From a virus, in IMG/VR virus record IMGVR_UViG_3300030329_005201, positions 1 to 48,705 of that record: a stretch of 48,705 nt of DNA; one strand, 5' to 3'. Below the pieces are notes generated by a model, which saw nothing but the letters and a program-made list of their open reading frames with translations, made no database searches and was not told the origin of the DNA. The stretch's first letter is position 1, and each line of letters starts with the position of its first letter. The position numbers and the translations under genes are program-made. Positions 14,494 to 24,005 of the stretch are shown here, piece by piece.

Positions 14494-16002
14494 TTAAGAT
14501 ATAGTATCTGTATAACTATCTGAGAATAACGCTATGTTCTCATCCGGCACGTATGCGTCATATATTATATTATAATTTGCATAGCTTGCTTTCAACTTAT
14601 TTATAACAAGGTCTATCTTATCCACAATTGGTTTTCTAAGACTATCATTAGATGTACTCAGCTCTTTTATTCTAAATCGAGTACTTACATCATTTTTCCA
14701 TCCGGGCGGAGCATCCGGAACGTACTTAACAATGTCACCACCATATGTATAAGTCACTCTAATGTTATTAGAACCTGCGGTAGGTATCTTTCCATTAGTG
14801 CCGTTACCAAACGTTATAGTGCTAATTAATGTAGTGGAGTTTTCTGCTACAGTATAATGTAAATCAGTTGCACTTGATGAAGCAAATGAAGACACTTCAA
14901 TCCATTCCTCAAAAGTCCCGCTTTCAGATACTTCCAGGATGATTCTTCTAGCGACTACATCATACAGTACAAATGTTTGGCTTGCCGATCCGTTTGAACT
15001 ACCTAACACATAGTTTGACACAGTTTTACTCGGAGCATCTATGTTTGATGTTGCGTAAGTGTCTGTAGTATCCACTGTTGTAGAAGTAATGCTATTTGTA
15101 GTTATTACCCTTCTATATCCTTCTTCTTTATCAAAAGAAAAGCCTAACAAAGTAGTTATAAAATCAGATATAGACTCATCTCTACCTTTCTTTTTATATG
15201 TAGGTACTAGCTCATTAGCTTCTTTACGTTGTAACTCTCCTTTGTATTCTTGATTAGGATTCCAACCAATAAGGGACAATAGGTGGTTTAGTGTACTCAA
15301 ACTCACATCATATATAGACCTATTATTGTATATATGTGTATCTATATCTGATTTTAATGAATCAAATAATAATCCAAGTATTTCAATATATCGTTCAACA
15401 AACCCACCAGTTAATGAATAATCTCCGATTGTGACCGATGAGATACTTTCATCCTGCTTCCTCCACTCTAATGGAAGCAAATCATACATTACAGTACCAT
15501 GACCGTATCTTGAATATCTATAGCCATAATCTAATGAACTATTTATATTATACTCAAACCTGGCAGGTAAGTTCCCTCCCATTAAAGCAATAACAGCATA
15601 ATAATAATAGGTGTCCGGTGAACACGTATCATCAGTAATTGTTGCTGCTTGTGGTATAAAGTTAGTATCTGTATGAAGTATCTTTACGTTTGTATCTGTT
15701 ATGTTTGTCTTATACTCATACCTACCCCTTACTATAGCATAAAATCTTCTATAGTTATCTATAGTTGGAGACGTGGGTGTAAACGTTATCGTTACGCTTT
15801 TACAATTGATATGTGGTTCAACTTTAAAAATACCAAAGTTTAACTCATTGTTTTGTATGGCAGATACATTAAGATTATCAGTATCTATATTGCCAAAATG
15901 GAACATCTTTGAAGCAACAGGAAGACATGATGAACCACTAGGATTATTTAATCCTTTATTGGTAGATAAACCTCTTGTTATTCTAATTTTTGCAAGAGAC
16001 AT
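14494..16002 (-). CDS. Tail protein I (P2 gpI-type) with extra gpJ-like beta domain
   Basis: 502 residues. The block LLPLEWRKQDESIS...VERYIEILGLLFDSLKSDIDTHIYNNRSIYDV (about 175-232) and the following NHLLSLIGWNP...RKEANELVPTYKKKGRDESISDFIT are the gpI-family core, which joins the baseplate wedge to fibres. Residues about 330-422 (YVLGSSNGSASQ...FGNGTNGKIP...IRVTYTYGG) resemble a domain in the neighbouring gpJ. This is longer than classical gpI (about 180 aa), with added N- and C-terminal parts. It is encoded two genes after gpJ, the usual order. Confidence 0.75.
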   Translation of the reverse strand: MSLAKIRITRGLSTNKGLNNPSGSSCLPVASKMFHFGNIDTDNLNVSAIQNNELNFGIFKVEPHINCKSVTITFTPTSPTIDNYRRFYAIVRGRYEYKTNITDTNVKILHTDTNFIPQAATITDDTCSPDTYYYYAVIALMGGNLPARFEYNINSSLDYGYRYSRYGHGTVMYDLLPLEWRKQDESISSVTIGDYSLTGGFVERYIEILGLLFDSLKSDIDTHIYNNRSIYDVSLSTLNHLLSLIGWNPNQEYKGELQRKEANELVPTYKKKGRDESISDFITTLLGFSFDKEEGYRRVITTNSITSTTVDTTDTYATSNIDAPSKTVSNYVLGSSNGSASQTFVLYDVVARRIILEVSESGTFEEWIEVSSFASSSATDLHYTVAENSTTLISTITFGNGTNGKIPTAGSNNIRVTYTYGGDIVKYVPDAPPGWKNDVSTRFRIKELSTSNDSLRKPIVDKIDLVINKLKASYANYNIIYDAYVPDENIALFSDSYTDTIS

Positions 16003-16006
16003 TTAA

Positions 16007-16561
16007 TTAACCTGCGACGGGTGTTTCTTCTGCAACTTCCATTCTAGTCATATTACCAGATGCATCATAAGTCGCTGTAACTGCCAACTGTACTAACGGA
16101 GTATCTGTTGTAAAGTTCGTAGATGTTCCGGGCGCATAACCTTTAATTGTAGCAGCAGTTAAGTTGCCGTTTCCATCATAAGTTGAACCTTCGATTTCAA
16201 AGTTAGCTTGATTAAGTGCTCTAATATCTTTAACATAACTAATTAGTTCATCAAATGTATTTGAAACAGTATCACCATATAAATTATAATCATCAAATGC
16301 TGCACCAGTAAATTGAAGAACAGTCCCTCCAGATACATTAAATGCCGCTGCTGGAACTTTTATTAAATAATGTCCTTTCATATTGGTAGCATCAGCTTCT
16401 ACAACCATAGATCCTGCTGATAATGACACTGCAGCACTAGTGCCGTCTGATTTACCTGCATACAATGTCACACTAGCATTTGTTAATCCTGTAACAGGAA
16501 CACCCGCTAAGGAGGCATGCATATATACATGATTAATGGCATCTTTCTTAAACCTAAACAT
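16007..16561 (-). CDS. Baseplate-region beta protein (184 aa)
   Basis: Starts by TAATG overlap with the end of gpJ (16561) and a GGAGG site. Text such as GVPVTGLTNASVTLYAG...GHYLIKVPAAAFNVSGGTVLQFTGAAFDD reads as an Ig-like beta sandwich, as in phage needle- or fibre-decorating proteins. Its position between gpJ and gpI is shared with baseplate components in other myoviruses. Specific role unknown. Confidence 0.6.
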   Translation of the reverse strand: MFRFKKDAINHVYMHASLAGVPVTGLTNASVTLYAGKSDGTSAAVSLSAGSMVVEADATNMKGHYLIKVPAAAFNVSGGTVLQFTGAAFDDYNLYGDTVSNTFDELISYVKDIRALNQANFEIEGSTYDGNGNLTAATIKGYAPGTSTNFTTDTPLVQLAVTATYDASGNMTRMEVAEETPVAG

Positions 16562-18354
16562 TAACTAATCCCTCCAATAGTATTTACTGTGCTTGTTGGC
16601 ATAACGGGTATTTCAGTATCAAATATAGTTATATTTCCTACATATGCACTAGTAACTATCTTGTATGTATCACCATATTTATTTGTATTTGTACCTGCAA
16701 CTGCTTTAAACGATATTTCAGAATTATCACTAATATAGTTAGTACCTACTGTTCCAGTAGCAGCTTGCATTCCAGATACTGATCCTATAACATTAAATGC
16801 TGTTGAACTTGTAAAGAAAATAGTCCACTCTTCTTCCTTTAATGCGTTTCCTGTTGTTACTGTGTTTGTAGTTCCAGTGTCGCCATCAACAAACGTAGTA
16901 TTAGCGATACCTGTAGATACGCTTTCTACATAGGGTACTCTATGGAATTGATGTACATCGACATAATCTACACCTAAAGTAGATTCAATGGCTTTCATTA
17001 ATCCGGATAAAGGTAACAGTCCGGGCAGCTCTGTAGAATCAGTATTTTGTATAAAGGATAATATATCTGATACTACCCTGAAAAATACATCTGATTTATA
17101 ATAGTTTTCTAATACATGTACATCTACATTTAATTTTATAGTTACAGGAGTAATAGGTAGAATATATAGCCTAATTGCTGAACAAGCCTTAGCCTTTATA
17201 GCTTTACCTACATTACCTAATATACCTGTTCCCGATTGTTTATCTATATTCCATGTACCAGATGGTACAGGATTATCACCAGAAGTCGCTACATAAATCG
17301 CCTCCTTTAAAGGAGAACCTTGGTACCAAACTGCTTTTGCCTTATTAACACCTGAGACAGAACGGGCGATAGCTTCATAATCTGCATGAGTAACTGCTCT
17401 GTTCTGTGTAGTAAAGTATGCCGGAGCAGATATTCTTGCTTCGTCAATTGTTTCCCTATCAGATCCTCCTGAGGGCTTATTTGTATTTATAATAGATGAT
17501 ACATGTATATTAGGCGTAGCTATAACCTTTATTGTTCCTATACCCACATTGTTGGAGGATTTACCACCACCTACACGATAGGTAGCCCTTACATTTGATA
17601 CACCCGAAGCAGGTATTTTACCGTTAACTCCGTCTCCAAATAGTACTGTAACTCTTCCAGAGATGTCCGTATCAATAGTGTAATGTTTAGAAGTAGATGT
17701 TGAATCCAAAAAGTTATCTACTAAGTTCCATGAAATAAATCCAGACCCTTCATCTACTTCGACTCTTAATGCTACATTGCCTACACTGTCAGTAGTTAAG
17801 TTAACGCCACCTAACTGAAAACCCAATCCTGCAACTGCACTACTAGACCCTAAAACCTCATTAAGTACTGTTTGACCTTCTATAAATGACAATGCAGTTG
17901 TTGTTGCAGATGAGATTGTTACTGTATTCAATAGCTCAAAATGAGTGCTCTTTGTGTCTCCAGACGCTTCTCCAATTACCCTAAATGGTAATGAACCTAC
18001 AGTATCTGTACCAGTAAGCGTCACTGCACCTGAAGTAACTACGTCTATAGTTACAACTGAAGATGAAGGAAGTTTTAATTTATAACCAACTAATGCAGCA
18101 TGATCAACAACACTTTGTCTAAGTTGACAGGTAGATAGATACTGCTCATGAATAGCTCTATCGATATAGTAGGATAAGTTATCAGCAATTCCGGAAAATA
18201 GCTCAGCTAATACTACACCTGGATCATGTGGATAAAAATCAGTCCATTCTGGAGTAAGAGTTTGAGCAAGCAATAACGCTTGTGTTCTGAACTCTTCATA
18301 TTCTCTTGTCTTTCTATCTTGTATAATTAGTATATCGTCAAGACTCTTAGGCAT
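16561..18354 (-). CDS. Baseplate J-like wedge protein
   Basis: 597 residues. The N-terminus IIQDRKTREYEEFRTQALLLAQTLTPEWTDFYPHDPGVVLAELFSGIADNLSYYIDRA is the gpJ/gp6-type signature. The centre carries LFGDGVNGKIPASGVSNVRATYRVGGG, then RETIDEARISAPAYFTTQNRAVTHADYEAIARSVSGVNKAKAV, the conserved gpJ core. A C-terminal extension (about 480-597) is Ser/Thr-rich and unusual. The protein forms the wedge ring of the baseplate with gp25 and gpI. TAATG-type coupling exists on both sides. Confidence 0.9.
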   Translation of the reverse strand: MPKSLDDILIIQDRKTREYEEFRTQALLLAQTLTPEWTDFYPHDPGVVLAELFSGIADNLSYYIDRAIHEQYLSTCQLRQSVVDHAALVGYKLKLPSSSVVTIDVVTSGAVTLTGTDTVGSLPFRVIGEASGDTKSTHFELLNTVTISSATTTALSFIEGQTVLNEVLGSSSAVAGLGFQLGGVNLTTDSVGNVALRVEVDEGSGFISWNLVDNFLDSTSTSKHYTIDTDISGRVTVLFGDGVNGKIPASGVSNVRATYRVGGGKSSNNVGIGTIKVIATPNIHVSSIINTNKPSGGSDRETIDEARISAPAYFTTQNRAVTHADYEAIARSVSGVNKAKAVWYQGSPLKEAIYVATSGDNPVPSGTWNIDKQSGTGILGNVGKAIKAKACSAIRLYILPITPVTIKLNVDVHVLENYYKSDVFFRVVSDILSFIQNTDSTELPGLLPLSGLMKAIESTLGVDYVDVHQFHRVPYVESVSTGIANTTFVDGDTGTTNTVTTGNALKEEEWTIFFTSSTAFNVIGSVSGMQAATGTVGTNYISDNSEISFKAVAGTNTNKYGDTYKIVTSAYVGNITIFDTEIPVMPTSTVNTIGGIS

Positions 18355-18713
18355 TATAATACCTCAACATCAAAGCTACCTACACTTTCTTTATCTATTC
18401 TTTGGTAAGTTATGCCGAATACAATCTTACCATCTAGACCTAATTCTTCAATTAAACTAACGTTAAATACTGCCCTCGGTTCTTGCTCGTTAAGTGCTTC
18501 TTTAAGCATATTTACAACAAAAGCAGAGTTAGACATTATATTGGAGAATAGTATTCTTACGTCTGATCTACCCATCGTAGGCTCATAATACCTTTCTTTA
18601 ATCCTCGTATTAATTATTGCCCTTGCGTTTTGCTTGATCTTATCATCATCTTCTACTATAGCAAACCTACCCATAGTATTTATCTGTACAGGAAATTTTA
18701 ATCCAGAAATCAT
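18354..18713 (-). CDS. Baseplate wedge protein gp25/gpW-like
   Basis: 119 residues with NARAIINTRIKERYYEPTMGRSDVRILFSN (about 29-58), the lysozyme-related gp25 family core, and IVFGITYQRID at the end. In T4 and P2 this small protein nucleates sheath attachment at the baseplate. It is immediately followed by gpJ, which is the conserved gene order. Confidence 0.85.
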   Translation of the reverse strand: MISGLKFPVQINTMGRFAIVEDDDKIKQNARAIINTRIKERYYEPTMGRSDVRILFSNIMSNSAFVVNMLKEALNEQEPRAVFNVSLIEELGLDGKIVFGITYQRIDKESVGSFDVEVL

Positions 18714-18721
18714 GATTAATC

Positions 18722-19735
18722 CTAAACTTTAATGCTGTCGTAACTAACTCCAAATATATCAGCAAGACTGACATTAAAAGCTGTTTTAAAGAAGGTGTCA
18801 AGAGCAGGACCCGTCACAGCCATAGATAACAGTGCTCCCGTATTATCTTCCGGGAGATTAGGAACATTACTTGAAGCGTTACTTATTTCAGCACCTAAAT
18901 TAACTGCATTAAACTCTCCTATTATAATAGACATAGGAACTTTTAAATTTAATGCCATATTTAATGCTGCTATAATACTATCGATCCTATTTATTATAGA
19001 TTCAAGTACTGCAATCTTGATTAAAATTGCGTTGAATATATCCATTATAAACGCTATTTGTAGTTCAAAAATATCTATTAATGAATCTATTAAGCCTAAA
19101 GTAAACTGTAATGTACCTTTAAACCCTGGAAACAAATCTATAAACCGTGCTGTTGTCCAATTAGGGTATTCACCTTCACCAGCACCGGGGGCTGGGTAGA
19201 TCATATTATCCCCTTGGTTTGCTTTTTTATCTGTCAGGGGGAAATCTGGTAACTTAATTAATTGCTTCAGTAAATCCCACAGGTCTTTTATTATTGTAAG
19301 TGATGGTCCATACGCTACAAATGTAATTAATACAATAGCTTCATTGGTATCAGTAGATCTTATAGGACGGTTATCATCTAGTCTATCACCAAAACTTTGA
19401 GCTAACAGTGCCATTGCTTCTTGAACAGAATAAGGGTTTGATAGATCAGGCAATACATAAGTATAGCCGCAACCCATATCAATTATGCCCCTGAGAACGT
19501 CTCTAAGTGCGTATAATGCAGTTAACAGCGCAGCTACTGCAGGATTAACTACTAGTATAATTAGTGTCCTTAGTATTTCCAAAAATGTTTGTATAGTTTC
19601 AAGTATGACTTTAACTGCTTCAAGACTAGTTTTTACCAGTCCAATTACACGCTCAATTTCGTCTTTAAATGGAACTTTTAGGTCTATTTCAACCCATTTA
19701 TTAACTTTTACTTTTTCTAGACTAAAGTCACTCAT
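18722..19735 (-). CDS. Large helical structural protein of unknown role (337 aa)
   Basis: Mostly long hydrophobic helices (VIGLVKTSLEAVKVILETIQTFLEILRTLIILVVNPAVAALLTALYALRDVL; LIDIFELQIAFIMDIFNAILIKIAVLESIINRIDSIIAAL) separated by a Pro/Gly loop. It is not a typical membrane protein because the helices carry periodic charges; coiled-coil or baseplate-internal packing is more likely. It lies between the hub/spike genes and gp25. The start overlaps the end of the small GTG gene. Confidence 0.6.
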   Translation of the reverse strand: MSDFSLEKVKVNKWVEIDLKVPFKDEIERVIGLVKTSLEAVKVILETIQTFLEILRTLIILVVNPAVAALLTALYALRDVLRGIIDMGCGYTYVLPDLSNPYSVQEAMALLAQSFGDRLDDNRPIRSTDTNEAIVLITFVAYGPSLTIIKDLWDLLKQLIKLPDFPLTDKKANQGDNMIYPAPGAGEGEYPNWTTARFIDLFPGFKGTLQFTLGLIDSLIDIFELQIAFIMDIFNAILIKIAVLESIINRIDSIIAALNMALNLKVPMSIIIGEFNAVNLGAEISNASSNVPNLPEDNTGALLSMAVTGPALDTFFKTAFNVSLADIFGVSYDSIKV

Positions 19736-19895
19736 CTTTCATTTTTTTGTAGAACTCAATATTAGCCTCTACATCCTTTTTCATTCTTTGAAGTTTAGCT
19801 GCTTCATTTTCCATTTTTTTATGTAATTGAAGCTTTAACTGTAATAACGCATCTTTAATGTTAGATATACCACCCTTTACGAGTTCTGGATCCAC
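19728..19895 (-). CDS. Small coiled-coil protein with GTG start (55 aa)
   Basis: The frame reads VDPELVKGGISNIKDALLQL..., then KKMENEAAKLQRMKKDVEANIEFYKKMKDE, stop TGA at 19728-19730. The GTG at 19895 has AGAAGG spaced 6 nt, and the gene overlaps the upstream stop and the downstream ATG by a few bases, as every other gene in this operon does. The helical, charged sequence predicts a coiled coil. Without this gene there would be an odd 141-nt gap. Role unknown, probably a small baseplate or tail assembly factor. An ATG at about 19813 is the alternative start. Confidence 0.7.
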   Translation of the reverse strand: MDPELVKGGISNIKDALLQLKLQLHKKMENEAAKLQRMKKDVEANIEFYKKMKDE

Positions 19896-20497
19896 TTCAA
19901 CCCTTCTTGATTCGTCTGACCCACTGTTGTCGATGCCCGGTTTCCTAGTTGAGTCTTTAATGCTTGACCTCCATCAGTTGCGCTAACAGACCACGCTGTA
20001 AATGCAGATTCTAAACTACTAATATAGTTTAATAAATCTGTGAAATCAACTCCAGTATTTATCCGTAATCTTTGTTCACTACCTATAAATGCTACGATTG
20101 GTATTGCAATTTTAGCAATATATCTTGCTTCCTCTTGCCACTTAGGTACTATATCATCATCTATTTTTTTTACTATCTCATCATGTGTAAAATAAGTAGT
20201 TGTAAACGTAACCTTGGATTCAGCAGGAGGAGGGTTTCCATCCGCATCCAGTATTGGAGCATTAGCACTGGATTCATTCCGCAATTCATCAGGAGTTTTA
20301 TTTATAGATGCCGCATTTTCTTCAGAGGTTGGTTGTGTTAGACCAGTATCTGCAGAGACATCTTTGGGCGTATCTTTTAGTGCATCATAAGCCTTTTGCC
20401 ACTTTTCTGCATATATAACTGCGTATATAGAATCATATATTTTAGTATATAACTCTTCAGCAATATTACTTTCTATTTGTTCTTCAGTTAGTAGCAT
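19877..20497 (-). CDS. Unknown baseplate-region protein (206 aa)
   Basis: Starts MLLTEEQIESNIAEELYTKIYDSIYAV. An N-terminal helical part, a polar linker rich in Asn/Ser/Pro (about 45-92), then a helical C-terminus. No family is recognised. It lies between the spike gene and the small GTG gene and overlaps the latter by 19 nt. Confidence 0.6.
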   Translation of the reverse strand: MLLTEEQIESNIAEELYTKIYDSIYAVIYAEKWQKAYDALKDTPKDVSADTGLTQPTSEENAASINKTPDELRNESSANAPILDADGNPPPAESKVTFTTTYFTHDEIVKKIDDDIVPKWQEEARYIAKIAIPIVAFIGSEQRLRINTGVDFTDLLNYISSLESAFTAWSVSATDGGQALKTQLGNRASTTVGQTNQEGLKWIQNS

Positions 20498-20503
20498 ATT
20501 ACC

Positions 20504-21985
20504 TCAAGTTGTCATTAAAGTTGTGGATACACAACCAATAGGTGGAGGAGGAGGCACTGGAGTTCCAGTGGCAACTAATGCTGGAATTAATACAGTAACA
20601 GTCCAAATATAAAACCCTATAGTAAGGACTGGTGTAGGTGGTATGCCTAATGTGGGTACACCTGCTGTTGTATTTGAAACAATTACAGAGGCGTCATTTA
20701 CCCATAGTTGTGTACCTGTAGCTGGATCATCACCACCTATCATTTTACCACAGCGTATAAACGTACCACCTAGTCCGGGTAAACCATTACATACTGATAC
20801 ACCTGTAAATGTAGTTCCAGCTTGAGTGAACGTGGAGGATAATAAATTTATACCTGCTGGAGGTAATGGTATTGCAAATAATTGATTTTTTAATCCAGTT
20901 AAACATATACCATCATATACATTTATAACTTGGTCTGCTACCACAGGACCATGAAATAAGTTTATTTGTTGCGTAATTGGATCTGGCGTTTGGAACTTAA
21001 GACCAGAACTTCCTACACTTAACTCACTAGCTTTCCCTGTAGCAGAGATTGTGTATGCACCTGCGCATGCAGTCGTAGAAGAACCTCCAACAACCTTTCT
21101 CTCTCCCAAAGAAGCTGTTGTTTTTTTCATGCCACAGTGTACTTTATGTACACCCATGCATAGTTGGTCTGAAGTACCTGAAGAAGTGCCTGAAGAAGTT
21201 ACTGCTGATGTCGTTACCGGAGTAGTACCATCAGACTCGTATAATGCACCTACGAATACCTCATTATTTCCTGTAGTAACTCTTTTAGAATCACCATCTG
21301 TGGTGTGGTCTAATGAACTATCAGTTATTGTTCTTTTAGTACATGTATCTAATACTTGCCCTTCAACGTTATTTATAACGCTACCAGCTATCTTATTAGT
21401 TAATCCACCTTTAGCTACATTTAATATATTTCCTGTAGATATATTGCCATGAGTACCGTCAGGATATAACTCCTTAGAAGACCCGGATGGATGTGACCAC
21501 TTAGACCTATACTTTTCGTTATCAGGATCTTGACCAAATTCTATACCACCTGCTTTTGAGCCTATTGATAAACTTTTACCATATGGTTCACCAGCTTTAG
21601 TATAAGGTGCTCCTGTTAATGAACCTTGAGATCCATCTTTAGAATCATACTCACCAGCAGCATGATTAGGTGTAGTCTTATCTCCTTCTCTTATCGTATG
21701 AGTTCCACTCGTCCAAACAACAGATTCTGGATCGCCTTGCTCAAACTCCACCCAAACCATATCTCCTTCTTTAGGTAGAATGAATAGCCCGCCTTCGATA
21801 TTACTTCCACCAGAAGGCAATGCCCAACCAGATATAGCATGAGAATTGTCAGTAAATTCTACCCCATAAAGTGCAGGTATGTATACTTTAATTCTTCCTA
21901 ACTTTCTAGGGTCATTAATATCTGTAACTATGCCCCTATATTTACCGTAGAATTTATTTCTTAATTTTTCATCTACAATATTCAT
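20504..21985 (-). CDS. Baseplate spike / gpV-gp5-like OB-fold protein
   Basis: 493 residues. Residues about 12-95 (YGKYRGIVTDINDPRKLGRIKVYIPALYG...GWALPSGG...GGLFILPKEGDMVWVEFEQGDPESVVWTSG) are the phage_base_V OB-fold at the start of spikes and VgrG. Gly/Ser-rich beta sequence follows (SVINNVEGQVLDTCTKRTI...), consistent with a needle-type region. The C-terminus is hydrophobic with a Pro run (VPPPPPIGC). It should form the central membrane-piercing spike under the hub protein encoded upstream. Confidence 0.8.
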   Translation of the reverse strand: MNIVDEKLRNKFYGKYRGIVTDINDPRKLGRIKVYIPALYGVEFTDNSHAISGWALPSGGSNIEGGLFILPKEGDMVWVEFEQGDPESVVWTSGTHTIREGDKTTPNHAAGEYDSKDGSQGSLTGAPYTKAGEPYGKSLSIGSKAGGIEFGQDPDNEKYRSKWSHPSGSSKELYPDGTHGNISTGNILNVAKGGLTNKIAGSVINNVEGQVLDTCTKRTITDSSLDHTTDGDSKRVTTGNNEVFVGALYESDGTTPVTTSAVTSSGTSSGTSDQLCMGVHKVHCGMKKTTASLGERKVVGGSSTTACAGAYTISATGKASELSVGSSGLKFQTPDPITQQINLFHGPVVADQVINVYDGICLTGLKNQLFAIPLPPAGINLLSSTFTQAGTTFTGVSVCNGLPGLGGTFIRCGKMIGGDDPATGTQLWVNDASVIVSNTTAGVPTLGIPPTPVLTIGFYIWTVTVLIPALVATGTPVPPPPPIGCVSTTLMTT

Positions 21986-23695
21986 TTATTTACCATGATC
22001 TTCAATTACTCTTTTCTTATTTGTTTCTACGTTAACTTCCATTCTTTCTACTTTTTTAGTCTCAGATGCAGTGCCTACTTGTTCTGATCCTTTAGGCGTA
22101 TCTTTATTGCTCTTGGGTTGTCTTGGGTTTAATGCCTCGTTTATAGCTCCGTTAACACCAGAACCCTTAGCTACACATATAATTTTTGATTTTTTTCCAC
22201 AACGTTTTTTCCTCCCTAATGTACCTTTTTTTCCTTTTAATGTAGTACCAAGGCCATTACTATTGTCATAAGTTAAGTTAACTTCTTCTATAATGTATAA
22301 CCCTTCGCATATATCCGCTACACCAACAACATATACAGACTTTTTTACATCCCAACGCCATGACGGTATAGATGGCACCATTGTTGCTCCAACAACTTTA
22401 TCCCGTGTTCTTCCTCTTTTTCCAGCATGCTTTTTAGCCTTTTTGGGGGTGCTTGGTACTTTGCCTCCAGCATCACCCCTTACACCTTCAACCACAACAT
22501 CATTATTATTTTTAACATGAACTACAGTTGTCGTAACTTTATCACCTGATGAAGCACCTACTCTGGTTACCTTTGTAGTAGTTACAGTTCTACCACCAAC
22601 ATTACTTATGTAATTGCGATCTTTTCCTTGTCCTGTGGAAAGGTACTGACTAGGGTCTATACCACCATCATCAGGTTGGGATGTGCCTGTTGTAGCACTA
22701 CCGTCTAATGCTTGTCTTAAATATTTCCCTAACACATCAGACCTTGTGGCAGGATTCCTTATATTTTCAATGGACTGCCTTATAGCTGATCCACCTTCAG
22801 CATGCTCCAAAGCAAGTACTTCAGCTAATGCTTCACCTTCAACTATCCCACCTCCCATATATTGGGTATCAACGACTCCAACACCTTCAACTAGTTCTTT
22901 ATAGTCGTTTACCTGACCAGCATGCGCAACTGCAGCGTTTTTTACATCTAGAAATGCAAACGGCTTGCATGCTTTAGTCTTTTTACCTGAGCCGGGTACG
23001 TATAGCTTTATGTCAGGATTAAATGACTTTAATGTTCTTTTTCCCATCCTCCACTCTAATAAAAGAATATTATCTTCGACTAAATCTGGTCTTTGGAAAT
23101 AAACAGTATTTTCTCTCACACCCCATATATAACCCATTTTCATGGCCAATCTTTGCAATAACTGCATATCTGATTCCATAGTCTGGGTTAGAGTATATTC
23201 TTCGTCAAACCAAAGATCTTCTTCTTTAGATATATTTATGTCTACATCTAAATCATGATGCTTCGCTATATCCTCTATAACTTGAGATGCAAACCTATTA
23301 TTCAGTTCTTTAGATCTAGCCTGTAGACCAAGCTTAGATACTGATTTATCTGTTCCCTCAATTAAAAGCTCTGGTCCACCATTCTCCGGAAAACTATACT
23401 TCATAGAAGTTATTCTATATGGACCTTTTGCTGTAATCTCATCCTGCCAACCACAATATATTGTTACATAATGAAACGGTTGGATAAGCTTTGAGTTCAT
23501 GAAACTTAAGTCTGGATCTACAAATACTATGGAAAAAGTATCTGGCTTTCCTTTAACAAGATTTACAGCTACACTTTTAACTAATTGCAGTGCAGGTACA
23601 TAACTACCGTTTGCTCCTAGTATATTTATATCGCCTAGATAGAAATCATGGACAAATATATCCAAAAATCCTGATTTTTGATTAAGAGCAGGCAT
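21986..23695 (-). CDS. Baseplate hub, gpD/gp27-like, with basic C-terminal extension
   Basis: 569 residues. The first about 250 residues (FLDIFVHDFYLG..., ITSMKYSFPENGGPELLIEGTDKSVSKLG..., EEYTLTQTMESDMQLLQRLAMKMGYIWGVRENTVYFQRPD) follow the late-control gene D/gp27 family that forms the trimeric hub ring. The C-terminal half is atypical: Lys/Arg-rich segments (KKAKKHAGKRGRTRDKV; KGKKGTLGRKKRCGKKSKI), long polar stretches and several Val/Gly repeats. It stops next to the spike gene, its expected partner. Confidence 0.8.
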   Translation of the reverse strand: MPALNQKSGFLDIFVHDFYLGDINILGANGSYVPALQLVKSVAVNLVKGKPDTFSIVFVDPDLSFMNSKLIQPFHYVTIYCGWQDEITAKGPYRITSMKYSFPENGGPELLIEGTDKSVSKLGLQARSKELNNRFASQVIEDIAKHHDLDVDINISKEEDLWFDEEYTLTQTMESDMQLLQRLAMKMGYIWGVRENTVYFQRPDLVEDNILLLEWRMGKRTLKSFNPDIKLYVPGSGKKTKACKPFAFLDVKNAAVAHAGQVNDYKELVEGVGVVDTQYMGGGIVEGEALAEVLALEHAEGGSAIRQSIENIRNPATRSDVLGKYLRQALDGSATTGTSQPDDGGIDPSQYLSTGQGKDRNYISNVGGRTVTTTKVTRVGASSGDKVTTTVVHVKNNNDVVVEGVRGDAGGKVPSTPKKAKKHAGKRGRTRDKVVGATMVPSIPSWRWDVKKSVYVVGVADICEGLYIIEEVNLTYDNSNGLGTTLKGKKGTLGRKKRCGKKSKIICVAKGSGVNGAINEALNPRQPKSNKDTPKGSEQVGTASETKKVERMEVNVETNKKRVIEDHGK

Positions 23696-23699
23696 AGTA

Positions 23700-23999
23700 T
23701 TAACTAGTTAACAGTACATACCTTGTAGAAGGTATGTTAATTAGTTCCCCAACATGATTATACAAATCATATGAGTACAGAATATTTGGATTAGAGTCAG
23801 CTATATAATACCACAACTCTGGATCATTGTAGAATTTTATAGCTATGCTTTGAAAGGTTTCTCCTTCACGCACTCTATACTGTACAGGATTAACCTCTAC
23901 ATTTACTTTAGGACTTCTAAACGCAAGCCCTAATTCAAAGGTTCTACTCTTACCTAAATATAATGCAAGAGATGTGTCTGTATATCTACTATTAGCCAT
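23700..23999 (-). CDS. LysM-type baseplate protein (gp53/gpX-like)
   Basis: 99 residues. YRVREGETFQSIAIKFYNDPELWYYIADSNPNI followed by LINIPS is a LysM-like fold of the type found in T4 gp53 and P2 gpX, which sits around the hub. The order tube-initiator, LysM, hub, spike matches other contractile tails and R-type or PVC-like injection systems. Confidence 0.8.
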   Translation of the reverse strand: MANSRYTDTSLALYLGKSRTFELGLAFRSPKVNVEVNPVQYRVREGETFQSIAIKFYNDPELWYYIADSNPNILYSYDLYNHVGELINIPSTRYVLLTS

Positions 24000-24005
24000 T
24001 TATTA

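Noticed and set aside
20643-22904. Plus-strand Pro/Ser/Thr-rich ORFs opposite the spike and hub genes
   Set aside because: Reverse-frame shadows of Gly/Ser/Thr-rich coding sequence.
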